A stretch of 64,000 nt of DNA from Ophioderma brevispina (lineage: Eukaryota; Echinodermata; Ophiuroidea; Amphilepidida; Ophiodermatidae). Under the pieces are notes generated by a model, which was not told the DNA's origin, did not search any database, and worked only from the letters and a program-made list of their open reading frames with translations. Shown in pieces: positions 1-10,440 of this stretch. The position numbers and the translations under genes are program-made. Position 1 is the first letter of the stretch. Every line of letters starts with the position of its first letter. The stretch lies in NCBI GenBank assembly GCA_023653785.1, contig JAMKCH010005362.1, positions 1-64,000 on the forward strand, given 5' to 3'.

Positions 1-794
1 GATGGTCGCAGCCCCCATCGGTGAATATTGCTGTTGAAGCGACCGACTCTTGTGCGAATCCGGTTTAAAGTGACACATTCATTGCGTGGAAGATTGCTAC
101 CAGGTGGTAGTTCTGTCATAGGTGTAATAGTGAGTTGGTCTGGTCTTGAAGTATCTAGACAGGCAGTATTCCATGTCTGTAAGATGTTGAATGGAGAGCT
201 GGAGAGTTAAGCAGCGTGTCGACAGAAAGGTCGACGAGAGCACAGTCTCCGTCTGCAGAGCTGGTGTGATTCTTTGACAGTGTTATGCAGCAGGTGCTTG
301 TTGTCCAGTAGAGCCGTATTCACCAGTTTGTACGTGTGGGGTTCTCTCCGAAGCACTGCAGTGCAGGTGCAATGCCTGAAAGCACTGGCAGAAACTCAGA
401 TGGAGTGGGACGGAGGCAACCAATAATGGTTCTCAAGGTCTCATTGAGTACTGTGTCTGGCTTCTTTGTGTGAGAGCTGTTGCACCATGCTGGGGCGGCA
501 TATTCAGCAGCGCTGTAGACAGCTGTAGACCAGGGCCAAGGTGGTGGTGCGTAGAGTCATTGGGCTGGCGCCCCATGAGGATCCAGCAAGTCGGCACAGG
601 TGGTTATTCCTCGAAGATACCTTGGCACATGCGGACTCGAGGTGCTGCCGATAAGTAAGCTGCCGGTCAAGCTTCACTCCCAGATAAGTTGGTGTAGGAT
701 TGTATGGCAGAGGCGCTCCATTGAGGTCGATGAGCATCTTTGGTGTATGTTGAGATGGAAGACAGTGGCGGTGGTCTTGGCTTCACTCAGCTTC
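1..794 (-). pseudogene. Jockey-like LINE, C-terminal part of reverse transcriptase ORF
   Basis: On the minus strand this reads as the thumb and C-terminal tail of a non-LTR retrotransposon polymerase. The order is LSEAKTTATVFHLN, then a YLGVKLDRQLTYRQHL stretch, then LAGSSWGASPMTLRTTTLAL, and near the window edge a TLNRIRTRVGRFNSN motif. This series is typical of Jockey-superfamily polymerases. Stops and frame changes make it a relic, and it runs off the left edge of the window. It is the continuation of the RT at 1711-2220; the two halves are separated by the foldback element at 795-1710. Exact clade is not settled. Confidence 0.8.
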
Positions 795-1710
795 TAGACC
801 GTCAGCCCAGAAGGTTTTGGTTAGATGAACGAGATACCAATAGCTGAATACGGGAAAATTCAGAGACAAATATAACTTTCGAAAATATGAAAGTCTGCCG
901 GAGACCCGTTGTTGCGTATAGCCCCAGGAGAGGGGTAAAGTTACTATGGGGGTCATATATTTGAACTGCTCTAAATCTAATGAAATAGAGCTCAAATTAT
1001 TCCTTAGGTTACCAGGAGTAAAAAATTCAATTGGGTCACTTGTGTGTGGTGCTTCCTTTCCAAGATATTTGGGAAAATAGGCTAAAGGTCATTTGTTTAT
1101 TCAAGAAAGGTCAACAATTGTAATACAAAGATTTCTTTGTAAAAAATATTAAAAAACATATTTAATGATACTAATTCAAAATATGCTTTTTATTTTGCAT
1201 AGGGTTGGTTCCCTTTCATAGGGAGGGGTATGAAGTCCCTGTCCCCATAGAGTCCTACAGGGAATTTTGTATACCCCTTCCATTATAACAATAAGGAGAT
1301 GCCGAAAGTGCAAAACCATTTCATATTTGGATTCAGTATCATTAAACATTTAAACAAATATTTTTACAAACGAATCTGGGTAATGTAACGGGTGACCTTT
1401 CTTGAATAGACAAATGACCTTTAGCCTATTTTCCCCAATATCTTGGAAAGAAGCACCACACGCGTGTGACCCAATTGACTTTTTTACTCCTGCTTACCTA
1501 AGGAATAATTTGAGCTATATTATATTAGATTTAGAGCAGTTCAAACATTTGACCCCCATAGTAACTTTACCCCTCTCCTGGGGCTACACGCAACAACGGG
1601 TCCCCGGCAGACTTTCATATTTGCAAAAGTAATATTTTTCTCTGAATTTTCCCGTTTTCAGATATTGGTATCTCGTTCGTCTAACCAAAACCTTCTGGGC
1701 TGATGCTCTA
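795..1710. mobile_element. Foldback (long-TIR) DNA transposon, non-autonomous
   Basis: The ends read TAGACCGTCAGCCCAGAAGG on the left and its near-perfect reverse complement on the right (two mismatches in the first 11 bases). The inverted arms are each about 400 bp (795 to ~1200 and ~1302 to 1710), around a loop of roughly 100 bp that holds a smaller hairpin. The element interrupts the LINE reverse transcriptase. Joining the RT frame across it (WRLK then LSEAK) shows that TTC at 792-794 is duplicated at 1711-1713, a 3-bp target duplication. No transposase is encoded. A 3-bp duplication suggests a Harbinger or CACTA type of mobilising enzyme, but the superfamily is not decided. Confidence 0.85.
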
Positions 1711-2220
1711 TTCAGTCTCCAGGTCTTGAGATATGCTGCAAGTAGGGTCATATCTGCAGTAAGTGTACTTTCTACTTCCGTCCAGCTGCTGTCCGAGTGG
1801 AGATGTTGTCTAGATGTTGTTTGAGGTAAATCGCTGATATACAAGTTGAACAGCACGGGAGCCAGTACAGATCCTTGTGGTATTCCGTTCCACAGAAGAC
1901 GCAGACGACTACTCTGCCCATCACTGGTCTTGAGAATAAAGCTACGGTTTGCAAGCATGTTACATATGAATTGTACAAGGTGACGATCTGGGATGGTCCT
2001 GAGAAGCTTGAATGTCAAGCCCTTGTGCCACACGGTGTCGTATGCTGCAGTAAGGTCCACCAAGGTGACGCCTGCCTTAGACACTTTGCAAGCATAACGA
2101 AACGCATTGCCGGACAGACACACTCGTAGATAGATCTCATTGCCGGGGACGGTACTCTATTTTGGAGGTGACGCATATGTAAGGCTGTAAAGACAACCAT
2201 TTTCAACATCGCCGTCACCA
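1711..2220 (-). pseudogene. Jockey-like LINE, palm region of reverse transcriptase
   Basis: The minus-strand frame shows VDLTAAYDTVWHKGL, then NRSFILKTSDGQSSRLR, then NGIPQGSVLAPVLFNLYISDLP: the A-C block region of a Jockey-type RT. It continues with ADMTLLAAYLKTWRLN just before the foldback insertion. The catalytic YADD segment expected between ISDLPQTTS and HSDSSW is missing, so this copy cannot be an active polymerase whatever the assembly quality. Upstream (toward 2220) the frame is broken. Its partner, carrying the C-terminal half, is at 1-794. Confidence 0.85.
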
Positions 2221-2405
2221 ATGACCCCCATATATTTTTTTTTTCAAAATACCACCCAAAGACCCCATATTTTTGACAATTCTACCACTGTCGCCCAAAG
2301 ACCCCTATTTTTTTTGGGGGGGGGGAACTTTGAAAATTGTCACCCAGAAACCTCTCTATTTTTAGAAAATTTAGCAAAAAATTAACCCAAAGACTCCATA
2401 TATGT
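2215..2405. repeat. Degenerate minisatellite (ACCCAAAGACCCCATATTTTT-like)
   Basis: Three to four imperfect units of roughly 45-50 bp, each with a (A)CCCAAAGACCCCTATTTTT-like core, lie between the LINE and the rest of the duplicated segment. The same array recurs at 6895-7085 in the second copy. Confidence 0.65.
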
Positions 2406-3462
2406 GAGTGCCCCCCCTGCCCATTTTAGCCTATCTCTGATTGGCTAATTTTAGAAATTAAAAAAAATCTAAACAATTAAATGTTTGTATCATTGTAAAA
2501 AGTATGCACCCTAACAGAAAAAGCCTCTTTGACCTTTTAAATAGTCTCCGTATTCATTTGGATCACTGATAGTGCCTTCAAGTACATTATTTTCGAAGGA
2601 ATTCTACCAACAATGTCCCAAATTGAAGCATCTTCATTAAAATACCTCACCCTATTCAAACTTAACCAGGCCGGTACGCAGGAGTAATTCCACAAAAGGG
2701 GCAAAAGGTGCACTTTTTGCTGATTTGTTTGATAAAAAGATCCAAAGGTTCGAGAAAATTTGACAAGAATGTCCATTTTTGGCAATGAGATGTTCAAAAA
2801 GTCCAAAATATGACATGGGGGTTATCCCACTTTTCAAAAAGAGTCCACTTTTTTAACTCCCATGTACAGCCGCCTTACGGATCTGAACTTACCTGAAGGC
2901 GGTTTTTCATCATCGCTTCCAAAGATCAAAAACAACCCAAATAAATAAACAAGGACAAAACAACTTTCTATTTGTAACAAGAACATTGTTTGTGTTTAGT
3001 CAACAAGGACCGTGCTACATTTCCCTCGGGTGGCAAAGATCAAACGTGTGGTGGACGTGTTCTCTATCCCCAGGATTTCCGCCATAGCCAAAAGCTATTT
3101 GTACGGTGTCAAATATTATAATCCTTATTTTGATGAAAATTACATATACTGGACTAGACTTATTTTACCACTTCTGATTTGACCTTTGACTATTTTCTGC
3201 GGTATCCCCTAAACTAAAGCTCACAGAAAATTATGAATGAGGTACACTTTTTTATCTTGGATCATATCAGCAGTTGGTAATGTGTTCAAATTGTACTGGA
3301 GCTTTTCAATTTTTAAGGCCCCTAGGTATACCACCAGATGTACCTTTACTGAACCCCTAGCTGGACACAGCTACTCATCTGAATTTTCTAGCACGCCTTT
3401 GGTATATCCCCATTGGTCGCCTACACACTGGAACAAATCATTTTGTACCCTTCTTATGTAGT

Positions 3463-4413
3463 GAAAACCGTTCTGGCCCATGGACTAAATTGCCCGTTGC
3501 GCCCGCGCTACCGGTGGCATGGGGCCGCTGAGCCAGAGGCATGGCAAAGCGCACAGTAATTCCGCGTAGCATAGCGAACACGCGCTCACTGACCAGATGT
3601 AATGCGCCGTCGCCTACTGCACTATCAAAGCATATGATATGCTCTACCCCACAACGGTTTATAATCACGGGCTGCAATAAAAATGGATGTGCCATTGCAG
3701 AATGGATCTTAGTTTGTGATTGCTTACCGATTGGTCCTTTGTTTTTTCGAAAAACAACAGTGTAATGAGAGATATAGACGGAAGAAAATGCATATTTTGC
3801 AGTGTTGATACACCCCATCGTCAGTTCATGCCATAAGCAAAAAAAAAATAATAATATAACATGATATTTTTTGACAGTTCTCAAAACAATCATCATTTCT
3901 CTTTATCAACTGTGTCTATTCATTTTAAACCATAAACCATTCGTATTTATATAAAATATTATAAATCCCATTACAAGTGTCATAATTTTCCTATAGCCCA
4001 TCGAGGCAGTCTTTGAGAAGAACTGTGTTGATCTTGATTCATTAATTTTCTGTTTGTAAACCATTAAGGGACGCAGTGTTTTTTCTAATAAACCTCCAGA
4101 ATAAGGGGTGTATTAATTCAACTTTATAAAAAACTGGCAAACTTATTTTCAAATCGAAAAAGGAACACATAAACACGGGCCTTATTTACCAATATTATAC
4201 GGTATCGCAGTCCTAATTCCCAAATGCAAATGACAGCGGATGTTTTCAACCCATCTTTGTGATAAAAATGATAGAAATCCAACCACGCATACCAACAGGA
4301 ACGCAATTTGAGAAAAAGTCCCAATAAAAAATTGTTGGAGTAATCGCATTGCACCCTGAAGGCAGTGTGGACCTTTCGTTTACCTTACAAAGTTTCCTTG
4401 TTTCCTTGTTAAC
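3463..4413. other. No feature recognised
   Basis: The GC content rises at about 3480-3680, and a 152-codon minus-strand open frame (3438-3896) crosses it. The translated protein resembles nothing I recognise and partly overlaps the duplicated repeat. The rest is AT-rich with no motif. Confidence 0.4.
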
Positions 4414-4606
4414 TGCATAAGGGGGGTTGGCTCCTAGGTGCCCATTTTTTTTGTTTCGGCCGGCGTTTTTTTAACGACGCAATATATTTGGTTTTTATAT
4501 TTTTGTAATTTTCTATCTTTAGTTGCAAAAAAGTTCAAATCCATGTCGTCCGTTTTTTTTTTTGCGTTAATTATCCTGGGTCCCTAGGAGCCCCTCCCCT
4601 TATGCA
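4414..4606. mobile_element. MITE with ~30-bp TIRs
   Basis: The left end TGCATAAGGGGGGTTGGCTC and the right end GAGCCCCTCCCCTTATGCA are imperfect inverted repeats, around an AT-rich core with poly-T runs and a small CGGCCGGCG hairpin. Total length is 193 bp with no coding potential. The target duplication is unclear. Confidence 0.7.
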
Positions 4607-5836
4607 CTAAGTGCCCATGACAAAAATGAAAAATCTTAAGAGTTACTGTGATTCTGATTTTCATAATGTATACACCTAGTTACATAAACAAAGTAAATAA
4701 TTAATCAAAAAAATCTTGGAAAGTATAGTAGGCCATTGGTGACATAATATTTTATACACATATAGGAACCTATGGTAAATTATACAAGTAAACCTAAAAA
4801 ATGAATCAGCAAAGGTTTAGGCGAATCGGTGCCGTAGAAAATGCACAAACGAATTAGTGTTTCTTTCGCATTTGACTCAAAATTAAAATCAATGTTTTGG
4901 CCCTAATTTTCTTACTGAACATTTTTTTCAGTTTTTATTTCTTTATTGTTGATGTCTTTGAATCCTTCTAACATGTGGTGGATTTCATCTATAATTCCTT
5001 TAGGAAAGTGGTTATATAGGCCTAGATGAAAAAGAAAATGTAACATTTGGGGAACATTAGCGACTTCTATCAATGCTACACCTTCGTCAAGCCAACCAAT
5101 TGCCATAGAACAGAAACATGTGATCTTTGTACCGTGTGTCCCCCCAAAAAACCCGCAACACATCGTGGCGGGCGACATAAGTTTTGAACAAAAGCACGTG
5201 ACTATTTGTTTTTGTTGTAAGGTAAAATGGGACTGTTAGCTAATATCCCTGAAAAGTTCATAAAGGTAGAGTCAATGGTTTTTAAGATATGACCCCAACA
5301 ATCAGGTAACCCGCAGAACCCATTTTACAAAAATGAGGAGCTGGTAACCACACGACTGGCAATGAAGAACAGAATGGCAAATACAATATTGACTGCAATC
5401 AACATTTACTTGCCCAAATTTCTTGCAGAACAACTTCTACTGGGTCAAATGACTGCATTTACATAATTATTACTTAACTGATAATGATAAAACATTAATT
5501 TATTGGTGTTTATTGATAAAACATTAATTTATTGCTGTTTCAAGACGATATAAAACTATGACTTAGTCATAGACCAACTGCACATTACATAAAATGATAA
5601 ATGTGTTGGGCTGCAACTTGCTTGTTACTGAAAATAATGTTATAGATTCTCAACTTTATGAAAGGAAAACCTATGTTTTCAACACAAAATTCAATAACAA
5701 TATCAGTATATTCATTCTGTCTATGAATGATTAGCTCTACGAGCGTAATCCAATGCTGTCTTATTTGGCCAATACGAAGAGTTTGTTGATCATACATTCC
5801 TAATTCGACCTTTTATGTGTGTTAAAATGCATGTTT
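4607..5836. other. No feature recognised
   Basis: AT-rich DNA. An 88-codon minus-strand open frame (4912-5178) has no motif I recognise and no splice context that argues for an exon. A 25-bp word, ending TTTATTG, is directly repeated at about 5490-5535. Confidence 0.4.
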
Positions 5837-5922
5837 TTAGGGTTAGGGTTTAGGGTTAGGGTTAGAGTTAGTGTTAGGGTTTAGGGTTAGGGTTAGGGTT
5901 AGGGTTAGGGTTAGGGTTAGGG
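5837..5922 (+). repeat. Interstitial telomeric repeat (TTAGGG)n
   Basis: About fourteen TTAGGG units lie in one block, with a few variants (TTTAGGG, TTAGAG, TTAGTG) in the left half and perfect hexamers at the right. TTAGGG is the telomere repeat of vertebrates and of many marine invertebrates. The G-rich strand runs left to right, so the lost chromosome end would have been on the right. The block ends exactly where the second copy of the 2.2-kb duplication starts (GGGTCCTACA). Confidence 0.92.
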
Positions 5923-6399
5923 TCCTACAAGAAATTTTTTACCTTCCAATTCTAACAATAAGGAGTGCCGAACGTGCAAAACCTTTTATATTGTGAGTCA
6001 TTAACATTAAACAAATATTTTTACAAACGAAATCTGGGTAATGACGGGTGACCTTTCTTGAATAAAACAATGACCTTGAGCCTATTTTCCCAAATATCTT
6101 GGAGGACGGAAAGAAAGCACCACACACGTGTGACCCATTGACTTTTTTTACTCCTGACTTTACCTAAGAATTAATGTGAGCTATATTAATTAGATTTAGA
6201 GCAGTTCAAACATTTTGCCCCCATAGTACTTTACCCCTCTCCTGGGGCTACACGCACAACGTAAAAAAAAAAAAAAAAAAAAAAAAAAACGGGTCCCCGG
6301 CAGACTTTTCATTATAAGTAATATTTTTCTATGAATTTCCCGTTTTTCAGATATTGGTACTTCATCGGCTAACAAAACCTCTGGGCTGTGCTCTATCAG

Positions 6400-6840
6400 C
6401 TCCAGGTCGTGAGATATGCTGCAAGTATGGTCATATCTACTTCGACTTCTGTCCATGCTGTCCCGAGTGGATATGGTTGTCTAGATTGTTGTTTTGAGGT
6501 AAATCGCTGATATATCAGGTTTGAACAGCACGGGAGCATTCAGATCTTGTGGTATTCCGTTCCACAGACGACGCAGACGACGACTACTCGCCAAGCAATG
6601 GTCTTGAGAATAAAGCTACAGCTTGCAAGTGTTACATTATGAATGTTACAAGGTGACGATATGGGATGGTCCTGAGAAGCTTAGAATGTCAAGCCATTGT
6701 GCCACACGGGTAGTATGCTGCCAGAGTCCAACACAAGGTGACGCCCTTGCATAGACACTTGCAAGCATCAAGAAAACGCATTGCGGACAGACACACTCGT
6801 TAGTAGAGTCTCATTGCCGGGGGACGGTGTACTCTTTGTT
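6400..6840 (-). pseudogene. Second copy of the Jockey-like RT fragment
   Basis: This corresponds to 1711-2160 of the first copy (right foldback end CTGGGCTG, then the RT palm region). Indels in nearly every line destroy the frame, so only short pieces translate in register. It was brought in by the segmental duplication, not by a new retrotransposition. Confidence 0.75.
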
Positions 6841-6894
6841 GGAGGGTGACGCATATGTAAGGCTGTTTGTTAAGACAACATTTTCACATCGGCG

Positions 6895-7085
6895 GTCAAC
6901 AATGACCCCCCAATATATTTTTTTTTTCAAAATACCACCAAAAAGACCCATATTTTTGACATTCTACCACTGTCGCCCAAAGACCCTATTTTTTTGGGGG
7001 GGGAACCTACTTTGAAATTGTCACCCAGAAAACCTCTCTATTTTAGAAAATTTAGCAAAACATGAACCCAAAGACTCCATCTATG
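6895..7085. repeat. Second copy of the degenerate minisatellite
   Basis: Matches 2215-2405, with the same ACCCAAAGACTCCAT-type units. Confidence 0.6.
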
Positions 7086-8170
7086 GAGTGCCCCCCCTGC
7101 CCATTTAGCCTATCTGTGATTGGCTAATTTAGAAATAAAAACACAATCTAAACAAATTAATGTTGTTCAATTGTAAAAAGTATGCACCCTAACAGAAAAA
7201 GCCTCTTTGACCTTTTAAAATAGTCTCCGTATTCATTGGGATCACTGAGAGTGCCTTCAAGTTAATTATTTTCGAAGGAATTCTACCAAACAAGTCCCAA
7301 AGTGAAGCATCTCATTAAAATACCTCACCCTATTCAACCCTTAACCAGGCCGGTTTTTTTTTTTTTACGAAGGGAGTAATTCCAACAAAAGGGGCAAAAG
7401 GGGCCCTTTTTGCTGATTTGTTTGATAAAAAGATCCAAAGCGGTCGAGAAAAAATTTGACAAGAATTGTCCATTTTGGCAAGGGAGATGTTCAAAAAGTC
7501 CAAATATGACATGGGGGTTATCCACTTTTCAAAAAGAGTCCACTTTTTTAAACTCCCATGTACAGCCGCCCTTACGGATCTGAACTTACCTGGAGGCGGT
7601 TTTTCATCATCGTTTCCAAAGATCAAAAACACAACCCAAATTTAAAATAAACAAAGGGACAAACCAACTTTCTATTTGTAACAAGAAACATTGTGTTGTG
7701 TTAGTCAACAAGGACCGTTGCTTTGCTAAATTTCCCTCGGGTGGCAAAGATCATACGTGTGGTGGACGTGTTTTCTCTATCCCCAGGATTTCCCGCTATA
7801 GCCAAAAGCTATTTGTAGGGTCAAATATTTAATCCTTATATTGATTAAAATTACATATACTGGACTAGACTTATTTTACCACTTCTGATTTGACCTCCTT
7901 GACCTATTTTCTGCGGTATCCCCTAAACTAAAGCTCACAGAAAATTATGAGTGTACACTTTTTTAATATCTTGGATCATATCAAAGTTGTATGTGTTTTC
8001 AAATTGACGGGAGCATTTTCAATTTTTGCCCTATATGACCACACAGTGACTTTAATGACCCATGTGACACATAGTACTCATCTGGCATTTTAGAGCATGC
8101 CTTTGGGTATATCACATGGGCGCTCTACACACTGGTAAACAAAAAATAATTTTGTACCCTTCTTAGGTAG

Positions 8171-8692
8171 GATGTTGAAAGGGCAACTTCGGAATAGCGA
8201 ACACAGGGCCAAGAACCTAATACCCTTTCAAACCCACACAAACCCCTGCCACACCATCGATCTCTCTACAAGGCCTGCACGACATATTGACACGAAAAAT
8301 AAAGTACCCATATCAACTCATCAAAAGGAGAAAACTACTCCCACCCCCGTCAAACACAACAATCATTCCTAAACTCATTAATATATCATACAATAAAAAT
8401 CCTCCCTTACAATGGCCCTCCCCATTCCAGCTCCCATGCACGGTAATAAAAGACAAAGACAAACTCTAAGAACTGCCCTAATAACTTTTCACTGCCAAAA
8501 ATACACAGACCTTAACCTACCACCCTCAATACCAGACTCAAGGACCAAAGGGCATTAGGGTGTTTTCCTTTGGGTAGAAACTCATACAACTTCCAAAACC
8601 TCAAAAAAATTACATTACAGAAAATCCAATAATGATACGAATGACTGGAGAGAAACGGAAGGTAAAATAAGGTGGAAGGGGGGAAAAAAACA
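8171..8692. other. G-poor inserted block of unknown origin
   Basis: Between the end of duplicate copy 2 (CTTAGGTAG) and the shared 18-bp word at 8693, about 520 bp is present that has no counterpart in copy 1. The + strand is strikingly C/A-rich and G-poor over 8210-8540, unlike its neighbours. Open frames of 60-66 codons exist but show no recognisable protein. It could be a separate insertion or a chimeric read join. Confidence 0.5.
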
Positions 8693-8710
8693 GTTCTGGC
8701 CCATGGACTA

Positions 8711-8889
8711 TGGTGCTTTTGTTTTTACACAAATTTATGGATTTTTGCACCATTTTAAAAACATCAAACTGTGTTCTATAGTTACCCACAAAGGTGATCC
8801 ACTGCAGACAATCTGAGCTGTATTTTTTGCCGAATTTTTAAAACAGCTATTTGACCATCATTTTAAAGTCACAAAAAACCGCATGGTCT
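8711..8889. other. No feature recognised
   Basis: AT-rich filler between the repeat junction and the CpG-rich segment. Confidence 0.4.
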
Positions 8890-9010
8890 TAAACGGCGGG
8901 AATATTAAGCACATTACACGCCGTTAGGAGCAAGGCGCACCATCGCGTCGCGCGATGAATTTTACTGCGTAATAAAGCGCATGCGCGTGTTTTAATGCAC
9001 TTTGCGCGAA
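8890..9010. promoter_or_regulatory. CpG-rich segment with E2F-like and NRF-1-like sites
   Basis: In an otherwise AT-rich area this segment is dense in CpG. It carries GGCGGGAA (8895-8902), which matches an E2F core, and the palindrome GCGCATGCGC (8977-8986), which matches the NRF-1 consensus. A good splice-donor word, AAAAG|GTAAGG, follows at 9341/9342. FoxM genes are cell-cycle controlled, and the FoxM start codon at 11752 directly follows a splice acceptor, so an untranslated first exon must lie upstream. Placing it here is inference only. Confidence 0.25.
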
Positions 9011-9689
9011 ACGCATCCGTGGAAAAACAAAACTAATATTTGAACTTGCCTGCTAAATCGTTCCCCATAGAATTTATGAAATTTGAATTTAAATTTTAAT
9101 TTAAAAAAAAAAAAAAAAAAAAATATGTTGATGTCAAGAGTGAAATAAAGATGTTGTTTCATCACTTGCACAACCCAACTAATTTTGAAGTTCAAGATAA
9201 AGTTATTTGAGGAAAGATTCGGCTTGAAATGGCGTGAAAAGTCAATTGTACTTAAAACATGGATTTTCCCAATGTTCAATTTTCGCAAAGTTTGGCAAAA
9301 TTTTCAGACAATATAACTCCCCAAATATACCGAAGTAAAAGGTAAGGGTTTAACTTTCATCGATAGCATCGGTCTTCTATAGGGACGGTTTTCTCATTTT
9401 TTCATTTTCGATTTCTAACTAAAGATATTCTCCAATATATATTCAATTTTGGAAACCCGTAAAAATCACACGTTTTGGAACCATTTCCTTATATTTCGAA
9501 AAGTACGCTACTATTTTTAAAAAATGAAAAAAAAAACCGTCCCTCCTAGATCAAAATTTGTCTTGTTTCTAAAAAATAACATCAAGAAATCATGACAGAT
9601 CTGTTATACAGAGTGAACACCGTCGGAGAATACTCAGGGGGAAACCCGGAACTTGTAGAAGTAGCATTTAAGTGAAAATCAGGTCTTGG

Positions 9690-10440
9690 ACTCTGTGACC
9701 CCAATGACCTGATACAAAATTCATTTAGTTAACTTTTGTAGGGGATGCCAAATTACACCTCATACATGAGTCACGTGATAAAATTATGTAATTGTAGAAG
9801 TAGTGATGTGAAGTGTAACGTAAGTTGAGTATTTGACCTTTGACCCTAACCCATGGGTCAGGTGATGGGGTCATCATGACTTTTATTGACCTCTCTCAAG
9901 GACTACAGTATGGGCTAAACAGATTTTTCTATTTGACCGTGTTTTTTTAAATTTTACACACCATAAAGTACTTTGGACCTTAGTGATCCCAGATGAACCT
10001 TTGATCAAAAATGTCATTAAAGTAATTTTGACTGGGGGTTGTAAGCTGCATCACAGCGTCAACATGATCATACGATTGTAATCTGTAAAAGGTAAGTAGT
10101 GATTTGAAGTGTGACGTAATTGAGTATTTTGAACTTTGACCACTGGAAACCATGGGTCAGGTGATGGTCCAGTAATTTGAATTTATTGACCTCTCATCAA
10201 GTTCAACCGGAGGGATAAAACAGATTTTATATAACTAAATTAAAAAAAACACTTTTTACACACAGTAAAGTACTTGGACCTTAGTGACCCCAGATGACCC
10301 GTTGTGGATCAAAATGTAATTAAGTACTTTTGTGGGGATGTCAAGCTGCACCTCATACATGAGTCACGTGATCAACTATGTAATCTGTAAAAGGATAGTG
10401 ATTTGAAGTGTAACGAATTTGATGTATTTTGACCCTGACC
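9690..10440. repeat. Tandem repeat, ~2.5 units of ~290-300 bp
   Basis: The words GTGATTTGAAGTGTAACG, CATGGGTCAGGTGATGG, GGACCTTAGTGACCCCAGATGA and CATACATGAGTCACGTGAT return in the same order at about 9800, 10100 and 10390. The units are rich in GGTCA/TGACC half-sites, including TGACCTTTGACCC near 9836. Units differ by indels. Confidence 0.8.

Larger units (their letters stand above)
1252..3462 (+). repeat. Duplicated 2.2-kb segment, copy 1
   Basis: This stretch matches 5922-8170 base for base apart from many small indels. It runs from the loop of the foldback element, through its right arm and the LINE RT, then a minisatellite (2215-2405) and non-coding DNA, to the words TTGTACCCTTCTTA. An 18-bp tail, GTTCTGGCCCATGGACTA (3470-3487), also recurs at 8693-8710. 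No gene beyond the LINE relic is visible in it. Confidence 0.9.
5922..8170 (+). repeat. Duplicated 2.2-kb segment, copy 2
   Basis: This is a direct-orientation copy of 1252-3462, with many single-base indels. Two long homopolymers are absent from copy 1: a run of about 27 A at 6263-6289 and a run of about 13 T near 7355. It starts inside what is the loop of the foldback element in copy 1 and contains only that element's right arm. Confidence 0.9.

Noticed and set aside
3438..3896. 152-codon minus-strand open frame
   Set aside because: No recognisable domain, overlaps repeat DNA, and no splice or conservation support.
8171..8692. Mitochondrial DNA insertion, suggested by the strand-biased composition
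   Set aside because: No mitochondrial gene or rRNA stretch could be recognised in either strand.
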